DNA of 64,000 nucleotides from Demequina lignilytica (GCF_030418305.1 NZ_JAUHPX010000003.1:62001-126000); one strand, 5' to 3'. Shown: positions 1 through 10,657, numbered from the stretch's first letter. The notes: generated by a model not told the origin, from the sequence alone. Numbers and translations are program-made.

Positions 1-3000
1 TCCGCGACCGCCCCACGGCGTTGACGGCATGGACCGCGTACGTGTGTCGATCGCCGTCAGCGAGGCCGGAGATCGGGGTGCAGGTGCCCGACGGGGTGCA
101 CGTCGCGACGCGCACGCCGCCCTCGAGGACGTCGAAGCCGGTGAGCGCCGGGTGTGCCCGTGCGGCCGCGCCGGGTTGCACCGCCAACGTCAGCGTGCCC
201 GGCCCGTACGCCTCCTGCGTCACGCCCGCGGGGGCGGCGGGGAAGCCCTGCAGGTCCAGCGTGAGGGATCCGGCGCGCTCGGCGGAGCTGACGCGGCCCT
301 GCGCGTCGCGCACCGCGAACACGGCCTCGCACTCCCCTCCCGGCGCATCGTCGGTCCACGTCGCCCGGATCGCGGTGGTGCCCTCCAGCGCGAGCTCGAC
401 TTCAGTGCAGGCGCCCGCCGGGGTCACCGACACCACCTCGAGCGCGGTGTCGGGGAGCGGGTTGACCTCGCCGCCGACGCCGACCACGTCGAAGACGCAC
501 GAGCCCCCGGCCGCCTGCGAGCAGCTCACGGACACCGTGCCGCCCTTCGGCAGCTCGGACGGCGCGGGGCCCACCACGAGCGACAGCACCCGGGTCCCGG
601 CATCGGGATAGGCGGGGAGGGAGACGGTCACCGCCTCCGTCCGGCCGGGCTGGGCATCGTCGCGCGCGCGCACCGTGACGGTGTCGCGGGCCCGGGTCAC
701 CACGAACAGCTGGCCGCCGTAGGACGACTCGATCCGCACCGCGGGCGCGGCGGCACCGGTCGGCCAGCGCACCAGCGCCGAGAGGTCGAAGGTCGCCGTG
801 CCGCCAGGGGACACCTCGAGCGAGCCCGCCTCGAGCATCGGTTGCGGGTCCTCCGGCACCACGGACACGGGGATCGGGAGCACGGTCCAGTCCGTCTGGC
901 CCGCCAGCCGGACCGCGACCAGGCAGGTGTCCGCGTACGGCGCGCCCCGGCCCGCCACGTACCTCACGCGCATGCCGCCGGCCGCCTCGCAGCGTGCCTG
1001 GTCCCGGGAGCCCCCCGCATGCGTCTGGTCGGCGTCGATCTGCAGGTCTCCCGAGGCGGGCACCGCCACCAGCGCGGACACGTCGGCCGAGGCCTCACCC
1101 GCCTCGTCGACGGTGATCCCGGCGCCGTCGCGCAGGGTGAGGCGCAGGTCGTCGAGGCCCGGCACGCGCAGGAACCCGTACGAGACGGCCTCGGCGCCCG
1201 TGAAGTCGGCGCCGCGCACCTCGAACGGGATGATCCGGGTCCGATCGGGCAGCGGGCCGGAGATCCGCGAGCCGTCGACCGTGGCCCCCGGCACGTCCCC
1301 CCACAGCGTGACGGTGAGCGCGCCGGCGTCGCCGCTCGCCCACGCGACGGTGCCGTCGAGCACGTCGACGCCGTCGACGAACTTCGCACGCGTGTCCGCG
1401 GTGAGCACCGTGTCCGCGATCACGGGGACGTCGCTGACCGGCTCGCGCACGGTCTTGAGCACGATCCTGCCCTGCGAGGTGGATCCGGTGGCGTTCCGCG
1501 CCGAGTACAGGAAGGTGTAGGTGCCCGGCTGGTCGGTGACGACGAAGGCCACCTCGCCCGACTCGAGCGCCTCGTCCTCCACCAGCGCGGCGAGGAGCGC
1601 CTCCTCCACCGAGCCCGCGACGGCGTCGGGCCGCACGTCGAGCAGCTCGAGCTCGCCTCCGGTGAGATCGACGTCGTTGGCCAGCGGCGTCACCACCACG
1701 CGGCGGCCCTCGCTCGCCTGCACCTGGACGAAGTCGGTGTACGTCACCGGGGCAGGGTCCGCGTCGCTCGCGACCACGCCGATCCGCGCCGTGGCGGTCG
1801 CGCCCAGGCCGCGCTCGTCGACGACGCCGTACGTGAGCTCGTCCTGTCCGGAGTAGCCGGGCACGCTGGTGTACACGATCGCCGAGCCGTCGGAGCTCAC
1901 GCGGGCGGAGCCGTGCAGGGGCTGCTGCAGCACGGCGTCCAGCACCACCCGGTCCCCGTCGGGGTCGAGGCCGGTGCCGTCGAACGGGATCCGCACCTCC
2001 TCGCCCGAGGCCACCCGGCCGCTGAGCTCGCGGGGTGCCGGCGCCCCGTTGTCGTCACCGGCGGTCACGGTGACGGTGAGCACCGCATCGTCGCGCTGCG
2101 CGGGGTGGCCGAGGATGTACGCGCTGTAGGGGATCCGGTAGGTCCCCGCGGACGTCGGCGCGAGGATCCGCACCACCGGCCCGGCCGCGAACGCGAGGCC
2201 GCCGCCCTCGGGGGCGACGACGGAGTCCGGGTCGAGCGCCACGACGGCGCCGGCGGCGGCCACGTCGCCGTCGAGCACCCTGACGTCGACCTGCCCGCCC
2301 GCCCGCACCGTGATCGCGTCGTCGGTGGCGAGCGGCGGCGCCGGGATCGACTCGTCGAGCAGCACCACGGTGACCTCGCCGCGCACGGTGGTCGCGGCCC
2401 GCCCGGACCCGTCCGACACGGTGTAGCGCACCACCCCGATGGTGCCGGCCTGCCCGTCGCCCGTGGTGCCCGACAGGCGGAGCGCGCCGTGGCCCACCAC
2501 CTGCGCCTGCAGCCGTCCGCCGTCGACCGGCTCGACCGAGGCGTCGGAGAGCAGCAGCACGCGGCCAGCGGGGTTGTCGACCGCCTCGAGCACGTCGACC
2601 GTCACGTCCTCGTGGGGGCGCACGAACGCGGTCAGCGGGACGGTCGCGAGCGATTCGTCCTCGAGCGCGATCGCGTCGACCCGCACGGTTCCGCGCGCCT
2701 GCTGCGTGCCGTCCGCGAGCGTCACGTCGACCAGGTGGTCGCCCGGCTCCTGCGCGGTGACGACGATCCCCGCGCCCGACGGCAGGACCTCGACGGTCGC
2801 CCCCTCGCCGGGGTCCGCGCTCGCCTCGAGCACCTGCACCGTCCCCCGGGAGCCCGTCACCCGCGCCGCGAGGTCGACCGTGGTGCGGACACCCTCGACC
2901 GCGCGGACCGTGACGGGCTCCAGGCTCAGCCGCGGCTCCCCGACCACCGCGACCCGCAGCCGTCGCTCGGCGGACGCGCCGCGGGCGTCGGTGACCGTCA

Positions 3001-4747
3001 CCTCGACGTCGATGGTCGCGCCCGTCGAGGCTCCCGCCCTGACCACGAGCGTCCCCTCGGGCGACGCCGCCACGGACGCGCCCTCGGACGCCGTGGTCGC
3101 GCCGCTGACGTAGAGCGGATCGCCCTCGGGGTCGACCCACCCCTCGAGCACGTCGACCGCGACGGTGCCGCCGGGCGCGACCTGCGGCGCGGGCCACTCG
3201 CGGACGCAACCGGGCACGCCGCACCACGCCGGCGCGCCCTGGTCGCGGTCGCCCACGATGGTGAGCAGCACGGTCGCGGGCTCGGAGCGGAGACCGTCCT
3301 CGGCCGTGCCGTCCGTCACCGCGTACTGGACGGTCACCGAGCCGGAGGCGCCCGCGGCCACGGTGGCGACCAGGGCCTGACCGTCCTCCGCGACGGCGAT
3401 CCCGACGGCATCCGGATCGGAGATCGCGATCGACCCGGGGTCGATCGTGAGGACGTCGCGGTTCGCGTCGTGGTCGTTGAGCAGCACCGGCAGGCGGGTC
3501 TGGCGGCCCGCGCGGGCACCGAGGGAGTCGTCCTCCGCGACGGGCGGCCGGGGCTCCCGGACCTCGGTCGCGACCTCCTGGTCCGCGCCGGACGGCGCGT
3601 CGACGTCCTCGGGCTCCCAGTCCTGGGAGGAGGCGATCAGGGCACCCGACGGCGCCTCCCACACCCATCCGGAGCGCTCCTCGTTGACGATCACCCGATC
3701 GCCGTTGGCGCGCAGCACGGGCTCCCGGCGCTCGGCGAGCGTCGCGCCCGCGTAGTCGAGGGGCACCGACGGCCCCGCCGAGCTCCACAGCGTGCCGTCC
3801 CCGGTCCCGGCCGGGAGCCAGGCCGCGTACACGACGCCGTCGACCTCGACCGGTGCGGCCGGCGCTCCCGCCTCGGCTCCCTGGTCCCCGAAGACGCGTC
3901 TCGCCTCGCCGTCGGCGGCCACGCGGACGAGCCCCGAGGCGTCGGCCAGGTAGATCTCGGCCCCGCTGGTCGCCGTCTGGATCCGAGCCGTCGGACGGAC
4001 GCCCGTCGCGACCGCGGCGTCCTCGCCCTGGCGCCAGAGCTGTCCCGACGCCGCGTCGAGCAGCGCCCACCGTCCCGCGGCCAGGGTCAGCTGGAAATCG
4101 CCGTCCTCGAGCAGGCCCGGGACGGGGTCGGTGGCGGTCACGGTGCCGTCGGCACCCGCCGTCACCACCACGCCTCTGGCCAGGGAGAACGCGGCGACGA
4201 CGCCGCCCGCGTCCGCGGCGATCGCGTCCGCGCGGAGGCCGCGGTCGCCGCCGAGCTCCGCGTCGGCGAGGACCTCGACGGGGTCGACCGCGGTGCCGTC
4301 GGAGAGCCTGCCCACGAGCACGTCGCCCTCGGCGGCGAGGTAGGCGACGACGTCGCCGGCCGCGGCCACGGCGCTGGTGCCGGACGGCGTGGGCGCGGCG
4401 CCCGCGGTCCCCGCCGCCACGTCGGACGGCCGGCCCGCGTCGAGCACGGTCGCCGATGACAGCGCGGCCGAGAGGACCATGAGCGCGTCGCCGTCCTGGA
4501 CCAGGGCGGAGGGCGAGTCGACATCCTTGACGGTGTCGACCTCGCCCACCTCGGTGTTCACGTGGGCGAAGCGCTGCCCGTCCCCGGTCTGGAGGGCCCA
4601 CACACCCGTCACCGCGGTGGCGGCCTCGCGCTCGTCGAACCCGGGGGCGACCACGACGCCGACGGCGGCGACGACGGCGAGGATGCCGGCGGCGGAGCGG
4701 CCGGCCCGGCGCCGCCGGGCCGACGTGGTCCGATCGAGCACGGCCAC
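1..4747 (-). CDS. Giant Ig-like/Fn3 repeat surface protein (3' end outside window)
   Basis: This is an open frame of about 1,580 codons with no stop before the window edge, so the C-terminus is missing. The GTG start lies immediately after the stop of the kinase gene upstream, with no gap. Residues 10-15 are basic (SARRRRAGR) and are followed by one hydrophobic segment (about residues 17-37), a signal anchor or signal peptide. Residues about 40-400 look like a beta-propeller-type region. Then come several cadherin/Ig-like repeats, each opening with phrases such as AEDDSLGARAG or LANDVDLTGGE, and at the window edge a fibronectin type III end (HTYAVHAVNAVGRS). Cell-surface location is inferred. 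In Micrococcales such proteins accompany a kinase and MoxR/DUF58/transglutaminase genes; those would lie beyond the window. Function unknown, possibly adhesive or structural. Confidence 0.85.
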   Translation of the reverse strand, partial: MAVLDRTTSARRRRAGRSAAGILAVVAAVGVVVAPGFDEREAATAVTGVWALQTGDGQRFAHVNTEVGEVDTVKDVDSPSALVQDGDALMVLSAALSSATVLDAGRPSDVAAGTAGAAPTPSGTSAVAAAGDVVAYLAAEGDVLVGRLSDGTAVDPVEVLADAELGGDRGLRADAIAADAGGVVAAFSLARGVVVTAGADGTVTATDPVPGLLEDGDFQLTLAAGRWALLDAASGQLWRQGEDAAVATGVRPTARIQTATSGAEIYLADASGLVRVAADGEARRVFGDQGAEAGAPAAPVEVDGVVYAAWLPAGTGDGTLWSSAGPSVPLDYAGATLAERREPVLRANGDRVIVNEERSGWVWEAPSGALIASSQDWEPEDVDAPSGADQEVATEVREPRPPVAEDDSLGARAGRQTRLPVLLNDHDANRDVLTIDPGSIAISDPDAVGIAVAEDGQALVATVAAGASGSVTVQYAVTDGTAEDGLRSEPATVLLTIVGDRDQGAPAWCGVPGCVREWPAPQVAPGGTVAVDVLEGWVDPEGDPLYVSGATTASEGASVAASPEGTLVVRAGASTGATIDVEVTVTDARGASAERRLRVAVVGEPRLSLEPVTVRAVEGVRTTVDLAARVTGSRGTVQVLEASADPGEGATVEVLPSGAGIVVTAQEPGDHLVDVTLADGTQQARGTVRVDAIALEDESLATVPLTAFVRPHEDVTVDVLEAVDNPAGRVLLLSDASVEPVDGGRLQAQVVGHGALRLSGTTGDGQAGTIGVVRYTVSDGSGRAATTVRGEVTVVLLDESIPAPPLATDDAITVRAGGQVDVRVLDGDVAAAGAVVALDPDSVVAPEGGGLAFAAGPVVRILAPTSAGTYRIPYSAYILGHPAQRDDAVLTVTVTAGDDNGAPAPRELSGRVASGEEVRIPFDGTGLDPDGDRVVLDAVLQQPLHGSARVSSDGSAIVYTSVPGYSGQDELTYGVVDERGLGATATARIGVVASDADPAPVTYTDFVQVQASEGRRVVVTPLANDVDLTGGELELLDVRPDAVAGSVEEALLAALVEDEALESGEVAFVVTDQPGTYTFLYSARNATGSTSQGRIVLKTVREPVSDVPVIADTVLTADTRAKFVDGVDVLDGTVAWASGDAGALTVTLWGDVPGATVDGSRISGPLPDRTRIIPFEVRGADFTGAEAVSYGFLRVPGLDDLRLTLRDGAGITVDEAGEASADVSALVAVPASGDLQIDADQTHAGGSRDQARCEAAGGMRVRYVAGRGAPYADTCLVAVRLAGQTDWTVLPIPVSVVPEDPQPMLEAGSLEVSPGGTATFDLSALVRWPTGAAAPAVRIESSYGGQLFVVTRARDTVTVRARDDAQPGRTEAVTVSLPAYPDAGTRVLSLVVGPAPSELPKGGTVSVSCSQAAGGSCVFDVVGVGGEVNPLPDTALEVVSVTPAGACTEVELALEGTTAIRATWTDDAPGGECEAVFAVRDAQGRVSSAERAGSLTLDLQGFPAAPAGVTQEAYGPGTLTLAVQPGAAARAHPALTGFDVLEGGVRVATCTPSGTCTPISGLADGDRHTYAVHAVNAVGRSR

Positions 4748-5854
4748 CTAGCGTCCCGCCAGGATCAGGACCGCCGCGGCCCCTCCGCCGAGCACGGCGA
4801 CGCCGGCCGCGGACCAGCCGACCGTTCGCGCGCGGGACCAGCCGCGGCCCTCGTCGGCGTCGAGGGAGGAGTCCGTCCGGGAGCCCTCGCCGCGGGCGCG
4901 GCGGCGGCCGTCCACCGCGACGGTCGCCTGCCGCGGGAGCCGCTCGACCACGGGCGTCTCGTCGGTGGCCCGGGTCGCCTCGACCCAGGCGTCGCCTGGG
5001 ATCTCGAGCGGCGTGACCGGCCCTCCGAGCGACCGCTGGACCTCCTGCAGCGCCTCCGCGACCTCGCGCGCCGACCCGAAGCGGTCGCCCGGCAGGCGGC
5101 GCATCCCTCCGGCGAGCACGCGTTCGAGAGCGTCCGGCACGTCGGCGCGGCCCGTGGGCCGGTAGCGCGCCTTCACGATCCTCGCGCGGAGCTGGTCCGC
5201 GTCGAGGCGGCGCCCCGGCTCGGCGAACGGGCTGTGCCCGGCGAGCAGCGTGTACAGCGTCGCCGCGATCGACCAGACGTCCGTGGCGACCGTCCCCGAG
5301 CTCGAGCCGTCCACCACCTCCGGCGCGCTCCAGGGAGGCGACAGCGCGACGTCGTCACCCCTGCCGGTGGTGACGGCGGTCGCGACGCCGAAGTCGGCGA
5401 GCACCGGGTGGCCGAAGGCGGTGACCAGGATGTTCGAGGGCTTGATGTCGCGGTGCAGCATGCCGATCCGGTGGGCGGCCTCGACGGCGGAGCCGAGGTG
5501 GACGCCGATGTCGAGCACCTCCGCCACCGGGATCACCTGCGAGCGGTAGCGGTTGGCGAGCGAGCCCGGGCAGTACTCCGCCACCATGTACGGCCGACCG
5601 TCGGCGGACACGGAGGCCTCGTGCAGCGTGAGGATCGACGGGTGCGCGCTCAGCGCGGCCATCACGTCGGCCTCGGCCGCGAGCGCGTGGAGCGCGGCGT
5701 CGCCCGGACGCCTGTGCAGCACCTTGACCGCCACCTGCCGCCGCGGCATGTCCTGCTGGTACAGGAACACGTCCGCGAAGCCGCCCTGCCCCAGCGGCCG
5801 GAGGTGGGTGTAGCCGGGAAGCACCGGCGGCCGGAGCGTGGTGTCGCGGGGCAT
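4748..5854 (-). CDS. Ser/Thr protein kinase with C-terminal membrane anchor
   Basis: 368-residue Hanks-type kinase. The glycine-rich loop is GQGGFADV (residues 22-29), with catalytic Lys44 in VAVKVL, the catalytic loop HRDIKPSN (Asp136) and DFG at Asp154. The N-terminal kinase domain of about 270 residues is followed by a charged linker and a single membrane segment near residues 343-365. Only a few residues follow it, so unlike PknB there is no external sensor domain. The start has GAGG placed 6 nt upstream. Its stop codon abuts the GTG of the giant Ig-like protein, so the two are surely co-transcribed; that protein may serve as the missing extracellular partner (inference). It is not one of the PknA/PknB pair, which lie at 29-32 kb. 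Confidence 0.93.
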   Translation of the reverse strand: MPRDTTLRPPVLPGYTHLRPLGQGGFADVFLYQQDMPRRQVAVKVLHRRPGDAALHALAAEADVMAALSAHPSILTLHEASVSADGRPYMVAEYCPGSLANRYRSQVIPVAEVLDIGVHLGSAVEAAHRIGMLHRDIKPSNILVTAFGHPVLADFGVATAVTTGRGDDVALSPPWSAPEVVDGSSSGTVATDVWSIAATLYTLLAGHSPFAEPGRRLDADQLRARIVKARYRPTGRADVPDALERVLAGGMRRLPGDRFGSAREVAEALQEVQRSLGGPVTPLEIPGDAWVEATRATDETPVVERLPRQATVAVDGRRRARGEGSRTDSSLDADEGRGWSRARTVGWSAAGVAVLGGGAAAVLILAGR

Positions 5855-5865
5855 CGCGCGCCTCA

Positions 5866-5898
5866 GGACCCCGCGACCGCGGTCGCGGCTCGGGGTCC
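5866..5898. terminator. GC-rich hairpin between gcvP and the kinase
   Basis: GGACCCCG pairs with CGGGGTCC, and the interior CGACCGCGGTCG is itself a perfect palindrome. It lies in the 58-bp gap downstream of gcvP and upstream of the kinase gene. No U-tract follows, so its efficiency as a terminator is uncertain. Confidence 0.5.
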
Positions 5899-5912
5899 CG
5901 CTGCCCGCACCG

Positions 5913-8762
5913 TCACGCCTGGTACTCCTCCAGCGGCGGGCAGGCGCAGACCAGGTTGCGGTCGCCGTGCGCGTTGTCGATGCGCGCCACAGGCGACCAG
6001 TACTTGTCCTGGCGAAGTCCGGCGACGGGGAACGCGGCCTGCTCGCGCGGGTACGCGCGGTCCCACGAGTCGCTCACGACCGCGTCCGCGGTGTGCGGGG
6101 CGTGCCGCAGGGCGGACGCCTCGGCCGCGATCTCGCCGCGCTCGACCGCGGCGATCTCCTCCCGGATCACCAGCATCGCCTCGATGAACCGCTCGATCTC
6201 GGCCAGGTCCTCCGACTCGGTCGGCTCGACCATGAGGGTGCCCGCGACGGGGAAGGACATGGTGGGCGCGTGGATCCCGAAGTCGATCAGTCGCTTCGCG
6301 ATGTCCTCCGCCGTGATGCCGGTCGCCTTGGTCAGCGGCCGGATGTCGAGGATGCATTCGTGCGCCACCAGGCCGCCGGGGCCGCGGAACAGCACCGGGT
6401 AGCTCGCGTCGAGCCGGGCCGCCACGTAGTTCGCGGCCAGCACCGCGGTCTGCGTGGCGCGGGTGAGGCCCTCGTGGCCCATCATCGCGATGTACGCCCA
6501 GGAGATCGCGAGGATGCCGGCGGAGCCGTAGGGCGCGGCCGAGACCGGCGCCCCCTCGCGGGCGAGCTCGCCCGGCGTCTGCACGGCCGCGAGCGAGCGC
6601 GGCAGGAACGGCACCAGGTGCTCCGCCACCGCGACCGGACCCACGCCGGGACCGCCGCCGCCGTGCGGGATGCAGAACGTCTTGTGGAGGTTGAGATGGG
6701 ACACGTCGCCGCCGAAGTGTCCGGGCTTGGCAAGCCCGACCAGGGCGTTCAGGTTGGCGCCGTCGATGTAGACCTGGCCGCCCGCCTCGTGCACCGCCGC
6801 GCAGACCTCGCCCACGTGCTCCTCGTACACACCGTGCGTGGAGGGGTAGGTGATCATGATGCAGCTGACTCGGCCCTCGTGGGCGGCGAGCTTGCTCCGC
6901 AGGTCCTCGAGGTCGACCTCGCCGTCGGGCGCCGTGGCGACCACCACCACGCGCATCCCGACCAGGACGGCGGAGGCGGCGTTGGTGCCGTGCGCCGATG
7001 CGGGGATGAGGCAGACGTCGCGCTGGTCGTCCCCGCGCGAGCGGTGGTACTCGCGGATCGCGTGCAGGCCCGCGTACTCGCCGCGCGAGCCCGCGTTGGG
7101 CTGGACGGAGACGGCCGCGTAGCCGGTGATGTCCGCGAGCCAGCCCTCGAGCTGGGAGATCATCTCGCGGTAGCCCGCGGTCTGGTCGGCGGGCGCGAAG
7201 GGATGGATCTGCGCGAAGCCCGGCCAGCTGACGGGGGCCATCTCGACCGCGGCGTTGAGCTTCATGGTGCAGGAGCCGAGCGGGATCATGGTGCGGTCCA
7301 GCGCGAGGTCGCGATCGGCGAGGCGGCGCATGTACCGCATCAGCGACGTCTCCGACCGGTGAGCGCTGAAGATCGGGTGCGTGAGGTACTCCGAGGTGCG
7401 GCGCAGCCCGATCGGGATGGTCACGGTCGGCCCGGTGTACACGGGCCACGGGAGCTCGCGGTCGAGCACGGCGGAGAGGACGTCGGACAGGATCCGGGTG
7501 GTCGTGACCTCGTCGCAGGCGATCGCGACGGAGTCGGCGTCGAGCTTGCGGACGTTGATGCCCTGGGCCGCGATGCGCGCGACCACGGAGTCGGCACCGC
7601 GGGGCACCTCGATCACGACGGTGTCGAAGAAGTGCTCGTGGCGCACCTTCACGCCCTTGGCGCGGAGCGCGTCCGCGAGCGTCGACGCCATGGTGTGCAC
7701 GCGCAGCGCGATCTCTCGCAGCCCCTCGGGACCGTGGTGGATCGCGTAGAAGCTGGAGATGATCGCGAGCAGCGCCTGCGCGGTGCAGATGTTGGAGGTC
7801 GCCTTGTCTCGGCGGATGTGCTGCTCGCGGGTCTGGAGGGCGAGCCGGTAGGCGCGACGGCCCTCGGCGTCGACGGAGACGCCCACGAGACGCCCGGGCA
7901 GCTGGCGCTCGAGGCCCTCGCGCACCGCCATGTACGCGGCGTGGGGGCCGCCGAAGAACAGGGGGACGCCGAACCGCTGCGTCGACCCGACGGCGATGTC
8001 GGCACCGAGCTCGCCGGGCGCCTTGATCACGCACAGGGAGAGGATGTCGGCGGCGACCGTCACGAGTCCGCCCACCGCGTGCGCCGCCTCGATCAGGGGC
8101 CGGATCTCCCGCACCACCCCGGACTGTCCGGGCTGCTGGACGACCAGCCCCACGAGGTCCTCGGGGGCGGTCCACGACCCGTCCAGGACGGCGACCTCGA
8201 GGGGGAGGCCGATCGCCTCCGCCTGCGCGCGCACCACCTCGACGGTCTGCGGGAGGCACTCGGCGTCGAGGACGATCCTCCCGCCCTCCTTGCCCCGCAC
8301 CGCGCGGCGCATGAGCAGCATCGCCTCGGACACGGCGGTCGCCTCGTCGAGGAGCGACGCGCCTGCCACGGGCAGGGCCGTGAGGTCGGCGACCATCGTC
8401 TGGAAGTTCAGCATGGCCTCGAGCCGGCCCTGCGAGATCTCGGCCTGATACGGCGTGTACGCGGTGTACCAGGCGGGATTCTCGAGCACGTTGCGCCGGA
8501 TCACCATCGGCGTGACGGTGTCGTGGTAGCCCTGACCGATCATCGACACCTGCACGGTGTTGCGTCGCGCGAGGCGCTGCAGCGCCGCCAGCACCTCGTG
8601 CTCGGACTTCGGCGGCGGGAGCACCAGCACGTCGTCCTTGCGGATCGAGGCGGGGACGGCCGCGTCCACCAGCGCGGCGAGCGACGGCTGGCCCACGGCG
8701 GACAGCATCGTCTCGATCGAGTCGGGGTCGGGGCCGATGTGGCGGTCGGAGAACGAGGTCAC
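5913..8762 (-). CDS. gcvP: Glycine dehydrogenase (aminomethyl-transferring), P-protein
   Basis: 949-residue single-chain P-protein of the glycine cleavage system, which decarboxylates glycine and passes the aminomethyl group to lipoyl-GcvH. The N-terminus [11 protein letters not shown] is characteristic. The PLP lysine is about Lys694 in [17 protein letters not shown], and HGTNAASA is also present. The length is normal for the fused alpha-beta form. GTG at 8762 is chosen because it gives the usual N-terminus and sits 6 nt after a CACAAT -10-like box; an ATG six codons upstream is the alternative. GcvT and GcvH are not nearby, so the rest of the system must be encoded elsewhere. The gene follows the glycan cluster on the same strand but has its own 106-bp upstream gap. 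Confidence 0.96.
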   Translation of the reverse strand: MTSFSDRHIGPDPDSIETMLSAVGQPSLAALVDAAVPASIRKDDVLVLPPPKSEHEVLAALQRLARRNTVQVSMIGQGYHDTVTPMVIRRNVLENPAWYTAYTPYQAEISQGRLEAMLNFQTMVADLTALPVAGASLLDEATAVSEAMLLMRRAVRGKEGGRIVLDAECLPQTVEVVRAQAEAIGLPLEVAVLDGSWTAPEDLVGLVVQQPGQSGVVREIRPLIEAAHAVGGLVTVAADILSLCVIKAPGELGADIAVGSTQRFGVPLFFGGPHAAYMAVREGLERQLPGRLVGVSVDAEGRRAYRLALQTREQHIRRDKATSNICTAQALLAIISSFYAIHHGPEGLREIALRVHTMASTLADALRAKGVKVRHEHFFDTVVIEVPRGADSVVARIAAQGINVRKLDADSVAIACDEVTTTRILSDVLSAVLDRELPWPVYTGPTVTIPIGLRRTSEYLTHPIFSAHRSETSLMRYMRRLADRDLALDRTMIPLGSCTMKLNAAVEMAPVSWPGFAQIHPFAPADQTAGYREMISQLEGWLADITGYAAVSVQPNAGSRGEYAGLHAIREYHRSRGDDQRDVCLIPASAHGTNAASAVLVGMRVVVVATAPDGEVDLEDLRSKLAAHEGRVSCIMITYPSTHGVYEEHVGEVCAAVHEAGGQVYIDGANLNALVGLAKPGHFGGDVSHLNLHKTFCIPHGGGGPGVGPVAVAEHLVPFLPRSLAAVQTPGELAREGAPVSAAPYGSAGILAISWAYIAMMGHEGLTRATQTAVLAANYVAARLDASYPVLFRGPGGLVAHECILDIRPLTKATGITAEDIAKRLIDFGIHAPTMSFPVAGTLMVEPTESEDLAEIERFIEAMLVIREEIAAVERGEIAAEASALRHAPHTADAVVSDSWDRAYPREQAAFPVAGLRQDKYWSPVARIDNAHGDRNLVCACPPLEEYQA

Positions 8763-8868
8763 CGGCCCATTGTGTCGCATCGGTGCGCGGCCGGGCAGGA
8801 AGCGTGCCGAAGTCCACAGCGACAGGCCGGACGATGCGGGTCACGGGTCCGCGCGACGGCCCCGGAGG

Positions 8869-9756
8869 TCACCTCTCGCGGCGGGCGCCGATCGCGAGGC
8901 CCGCCCCCAGCCCGATCACGTCGGCGAGGGTCATGAACAGACGGCTGACCAGCGCGATGCTGAGCGCCTGGGCGGGCGCGACCACGCCGCCGAGCGCGAG
9001 GACCAGCGCGGCCTCGCGGGCGCCGGCGCCGGCGGGCGCGATCACCACCACGAAGCCGACGATCCACGCGAAGGCGAAGGCCCCGCAGGCGAGCGCGACC
9101 GACGTGCCCGGCGCGACCTGGTCCAGCAGCAGCCACGCGTGAAGGCCCAGCGCGAGCCACTGGACCACCGCGAAGGCGACGGACGCCGCGAGCGCGCGCC
9201 CGCCGATCCGGGCCGGGGCCTCGTCGCGCCGGGTGATCCGGAACGCGACGCCGACGACGCGGTGCAGCAGCGGGGGGACCAGCACCGCGGACATCGCGAG
9301 CACCGCGAGCACCGCCCACCAGTACGCCGCGAGGGCGTCCGGGCGGGACAGCACCAGGCCCGCGACGCCCACGATCCCGGCGGTCACCGCGCCCACGATC
9401 ATCGCGACGATCGCCCCGGTCATCGACCGGGCACGCGACACCCCGTGGTCGCGGGCGAGCTCCGCCTGCGCGAGCACCGGCCACACCGAGCCGGGCACGT
9501 ACTTGCCCATCTGCGACATCAGGAACACGCGAGCGGCCGGCTCGACGGGCACGTCGAGGCCCACCGACCTCATGACCGCGCGCCACGAGAGCATCGACAG
9601 GCCCAGGGCGACCACGGCGGCGGCGAGGGACGCTGCCACCGCGGGCCACGACATCGTCCTCACCGTCGCGACCACCTCGTCCCACGAGGCGGCCACCGCC
9701 CACGCCATCAGCGCCGTCGCGAGGGCCAGGAAGCCCCATCTCAGGGCGTTCCTCAT
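8869..9756 (-). CDS. Flippase-like membrane protein (UPF0104/LPG synthase TM family)
   Basis: 295 residues with about eight hydrophobic segments, beginning MRNALRWGFLALATALMAW. The FLMSQMGKYVPGSVWPVLAQ stretch is a hallmark of the lysylphosphatidylglycerol-synthase transmembrane family (UPF0104), which includes proteins linked to lipid-carrier or glycan handling. The cytosolic lysyltransferase domain of true MprF is absent, so lysyl transfer is not expected. ATG 9756 is chosen because it overlaps the epimerase stop as ATGA; an in-frame start seven codons upstream is less likely. Context with an epimerase, a GT4 enzyme and rfbAB suggests a role in surface-glycan export or assembly (inference). 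Confidence 0.85.
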   Translation of the reverse strand: MRNALRWGFLALATALMAWAVAASWDEVVATVRTMSWPAVAASLAAAVVALGLSMLSWRAVMRSVGLDVPVEPAARVFLMSQMGKYVPGSVWPVLAQAELARDHGVSRARSMTGAIVAMIVGAVTAGIVGVAGLVLSRPDALAAYWWAVLAVLAMSAVLVPPLLHRVVGVAFRITRRDEAPARIGGRALAASVAFAVVQWLALGLHAWLLLDQVAPGTSVALACGAFAFAWIVGFVVVIAPAGAGAREAALVLALGGVVAPAQALSIALVSRLFMTLADVIGLGAGLAIGARRER

Positions 9757-10625
9757 GCGTCGCGCATCCACGCCCACTGCGAGGCGATGCCCTCGGCGAG
9801 CGGCACGCTCGCCTGCCAGTCGAGCGCCTCGTGAGCGAGCGAGACGTCGAGCCAGGTCGACGCCGCGTCGGCCGCCCGGCCGGGGAGGCGCTCGACGGTG
9901 ACGCGCTCGGGCCCGACCACGTACTCGACCAGCTCCAGCAGGTCGATCAGATGGGTGGGGCGGCCCGAGCCGATGTTGAGCACCGCGGGCGCGTCGGGAC
10001 GCTCCGCCACCCGCGCCACGGCCTCCGTCACGTCGTCGATGTGCACGTAGTCGCGCTCCACCTCGCCGTCGCCGACGATCCGCACGGGAGCTCCCGCGAG
10101 CACCGCCCGCATCCAGATCGCCAGGACGCCCTGACCGTTCGCGCCGCTCTGGCCCGGCCCGTACACGTTGGACAACCGCAGCGACGTCGACGGCGCGTGG
10201 GCGCGCGCCAGGATCCGCTCCTGCTCGAGCTTGAGCGCGCCGTAGGCGTTCGAGGGGTGCACCGGCCCGTCCTCACGGTACGGCGGCAGCTCCGGATGGC
10301 CGTAGACGGCGCCGCCCGAGGACAGCAGGACGATGCGCGGCGGGAGGTCCCGATCCATGGCCGCGGCGACGAACGTGTCGAAGGTCTCGAGCTCGCGCTC
10401 GACCAAGTCGGGACGCTCGTGCGCGACCGCGGGGCCGACGCCCCCGGCGGCCCACACGAGGACCCGCGCGGAGGCCGCCTCGGCCGCGAGCGCACCCGCC
10501 TCGAGGACAGGATGGTCCCTCGTAAACCCGGAGACCCTGAGACCCCGGGCGCGGAGGTCGCGGAGGATCGCACCCCCGAGGAAGCCGGCCGAGCCGACCA
10601 CCCCCGCGTCATACACTGTGCTCAC
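9753..10625 (-). CDS. NAD-dependent epimerase/dehydratase (extended SDR)
   Basis: 290-residue extended short-chain dehydrogenase with a Rossmann motif near the N-terminus (GVVGSAGFLGG), the LSSGGAVYG strand, the catalytic YGALK (Tyr-x3-Lys), and RLSNVYGPGQ and RDYVHIDDV typical of nucleotide-sugar epimerases. Three in-frame GTG codons lie at the 5' end; 10625 is preferred because GGAGGA ends 8 nt upstream, while the first GTG would be only 2 nt away. The substrate cannot be read from sequence; a nucleotide-linked hexose is likely. It is divergent from the glycosyltransferase, with only 32 bp between them, and translationally coupled (ATGA) to the downstream membrane protein. Confidence 0.9.
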   Translation of the reverse strand: MSTVYDAGVVGSAGFLGGAILRDLRARGLRVSGFTRDHPVLEAGALAAEAASARVLVWAAGGVGPAVAHERPDLVERELETFDTFVAAAMDRDLPPRIVLLSSGGAVYGHPELPPYREDGPVHPSNAYGALKLEQERILARAHAPSTSLRLSNVYGPGQSGANGQGVLAIWMRAVLAGAPVRIVGDGEVERDYVHIDDVTEAVARVAERPDAPAVLNIGSGRPTHLIDLLELVEYVVGPERVTVERLPGRAADAASTWLDVSLAHEALDWQASVPLAEGIASQWAWMRDA

Positions 10626-10657
10626 CGACACCGTCCTCCAGAAGTGGGCTTCATCCT

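Noticed and set aside
29-4459. A 1,476-codon open frame on the plus strand
   Set aside because: It is the codon-for-codon antisense of the Ig-like protein on the minus strand, is Arg/His-rich with no domain, and results from high GC.
5838-8936. A 1,032-codon plus-strand frame opposite gcvP
   Set aside because: Shadow of gcvP; no start signal, no recognisable domain.
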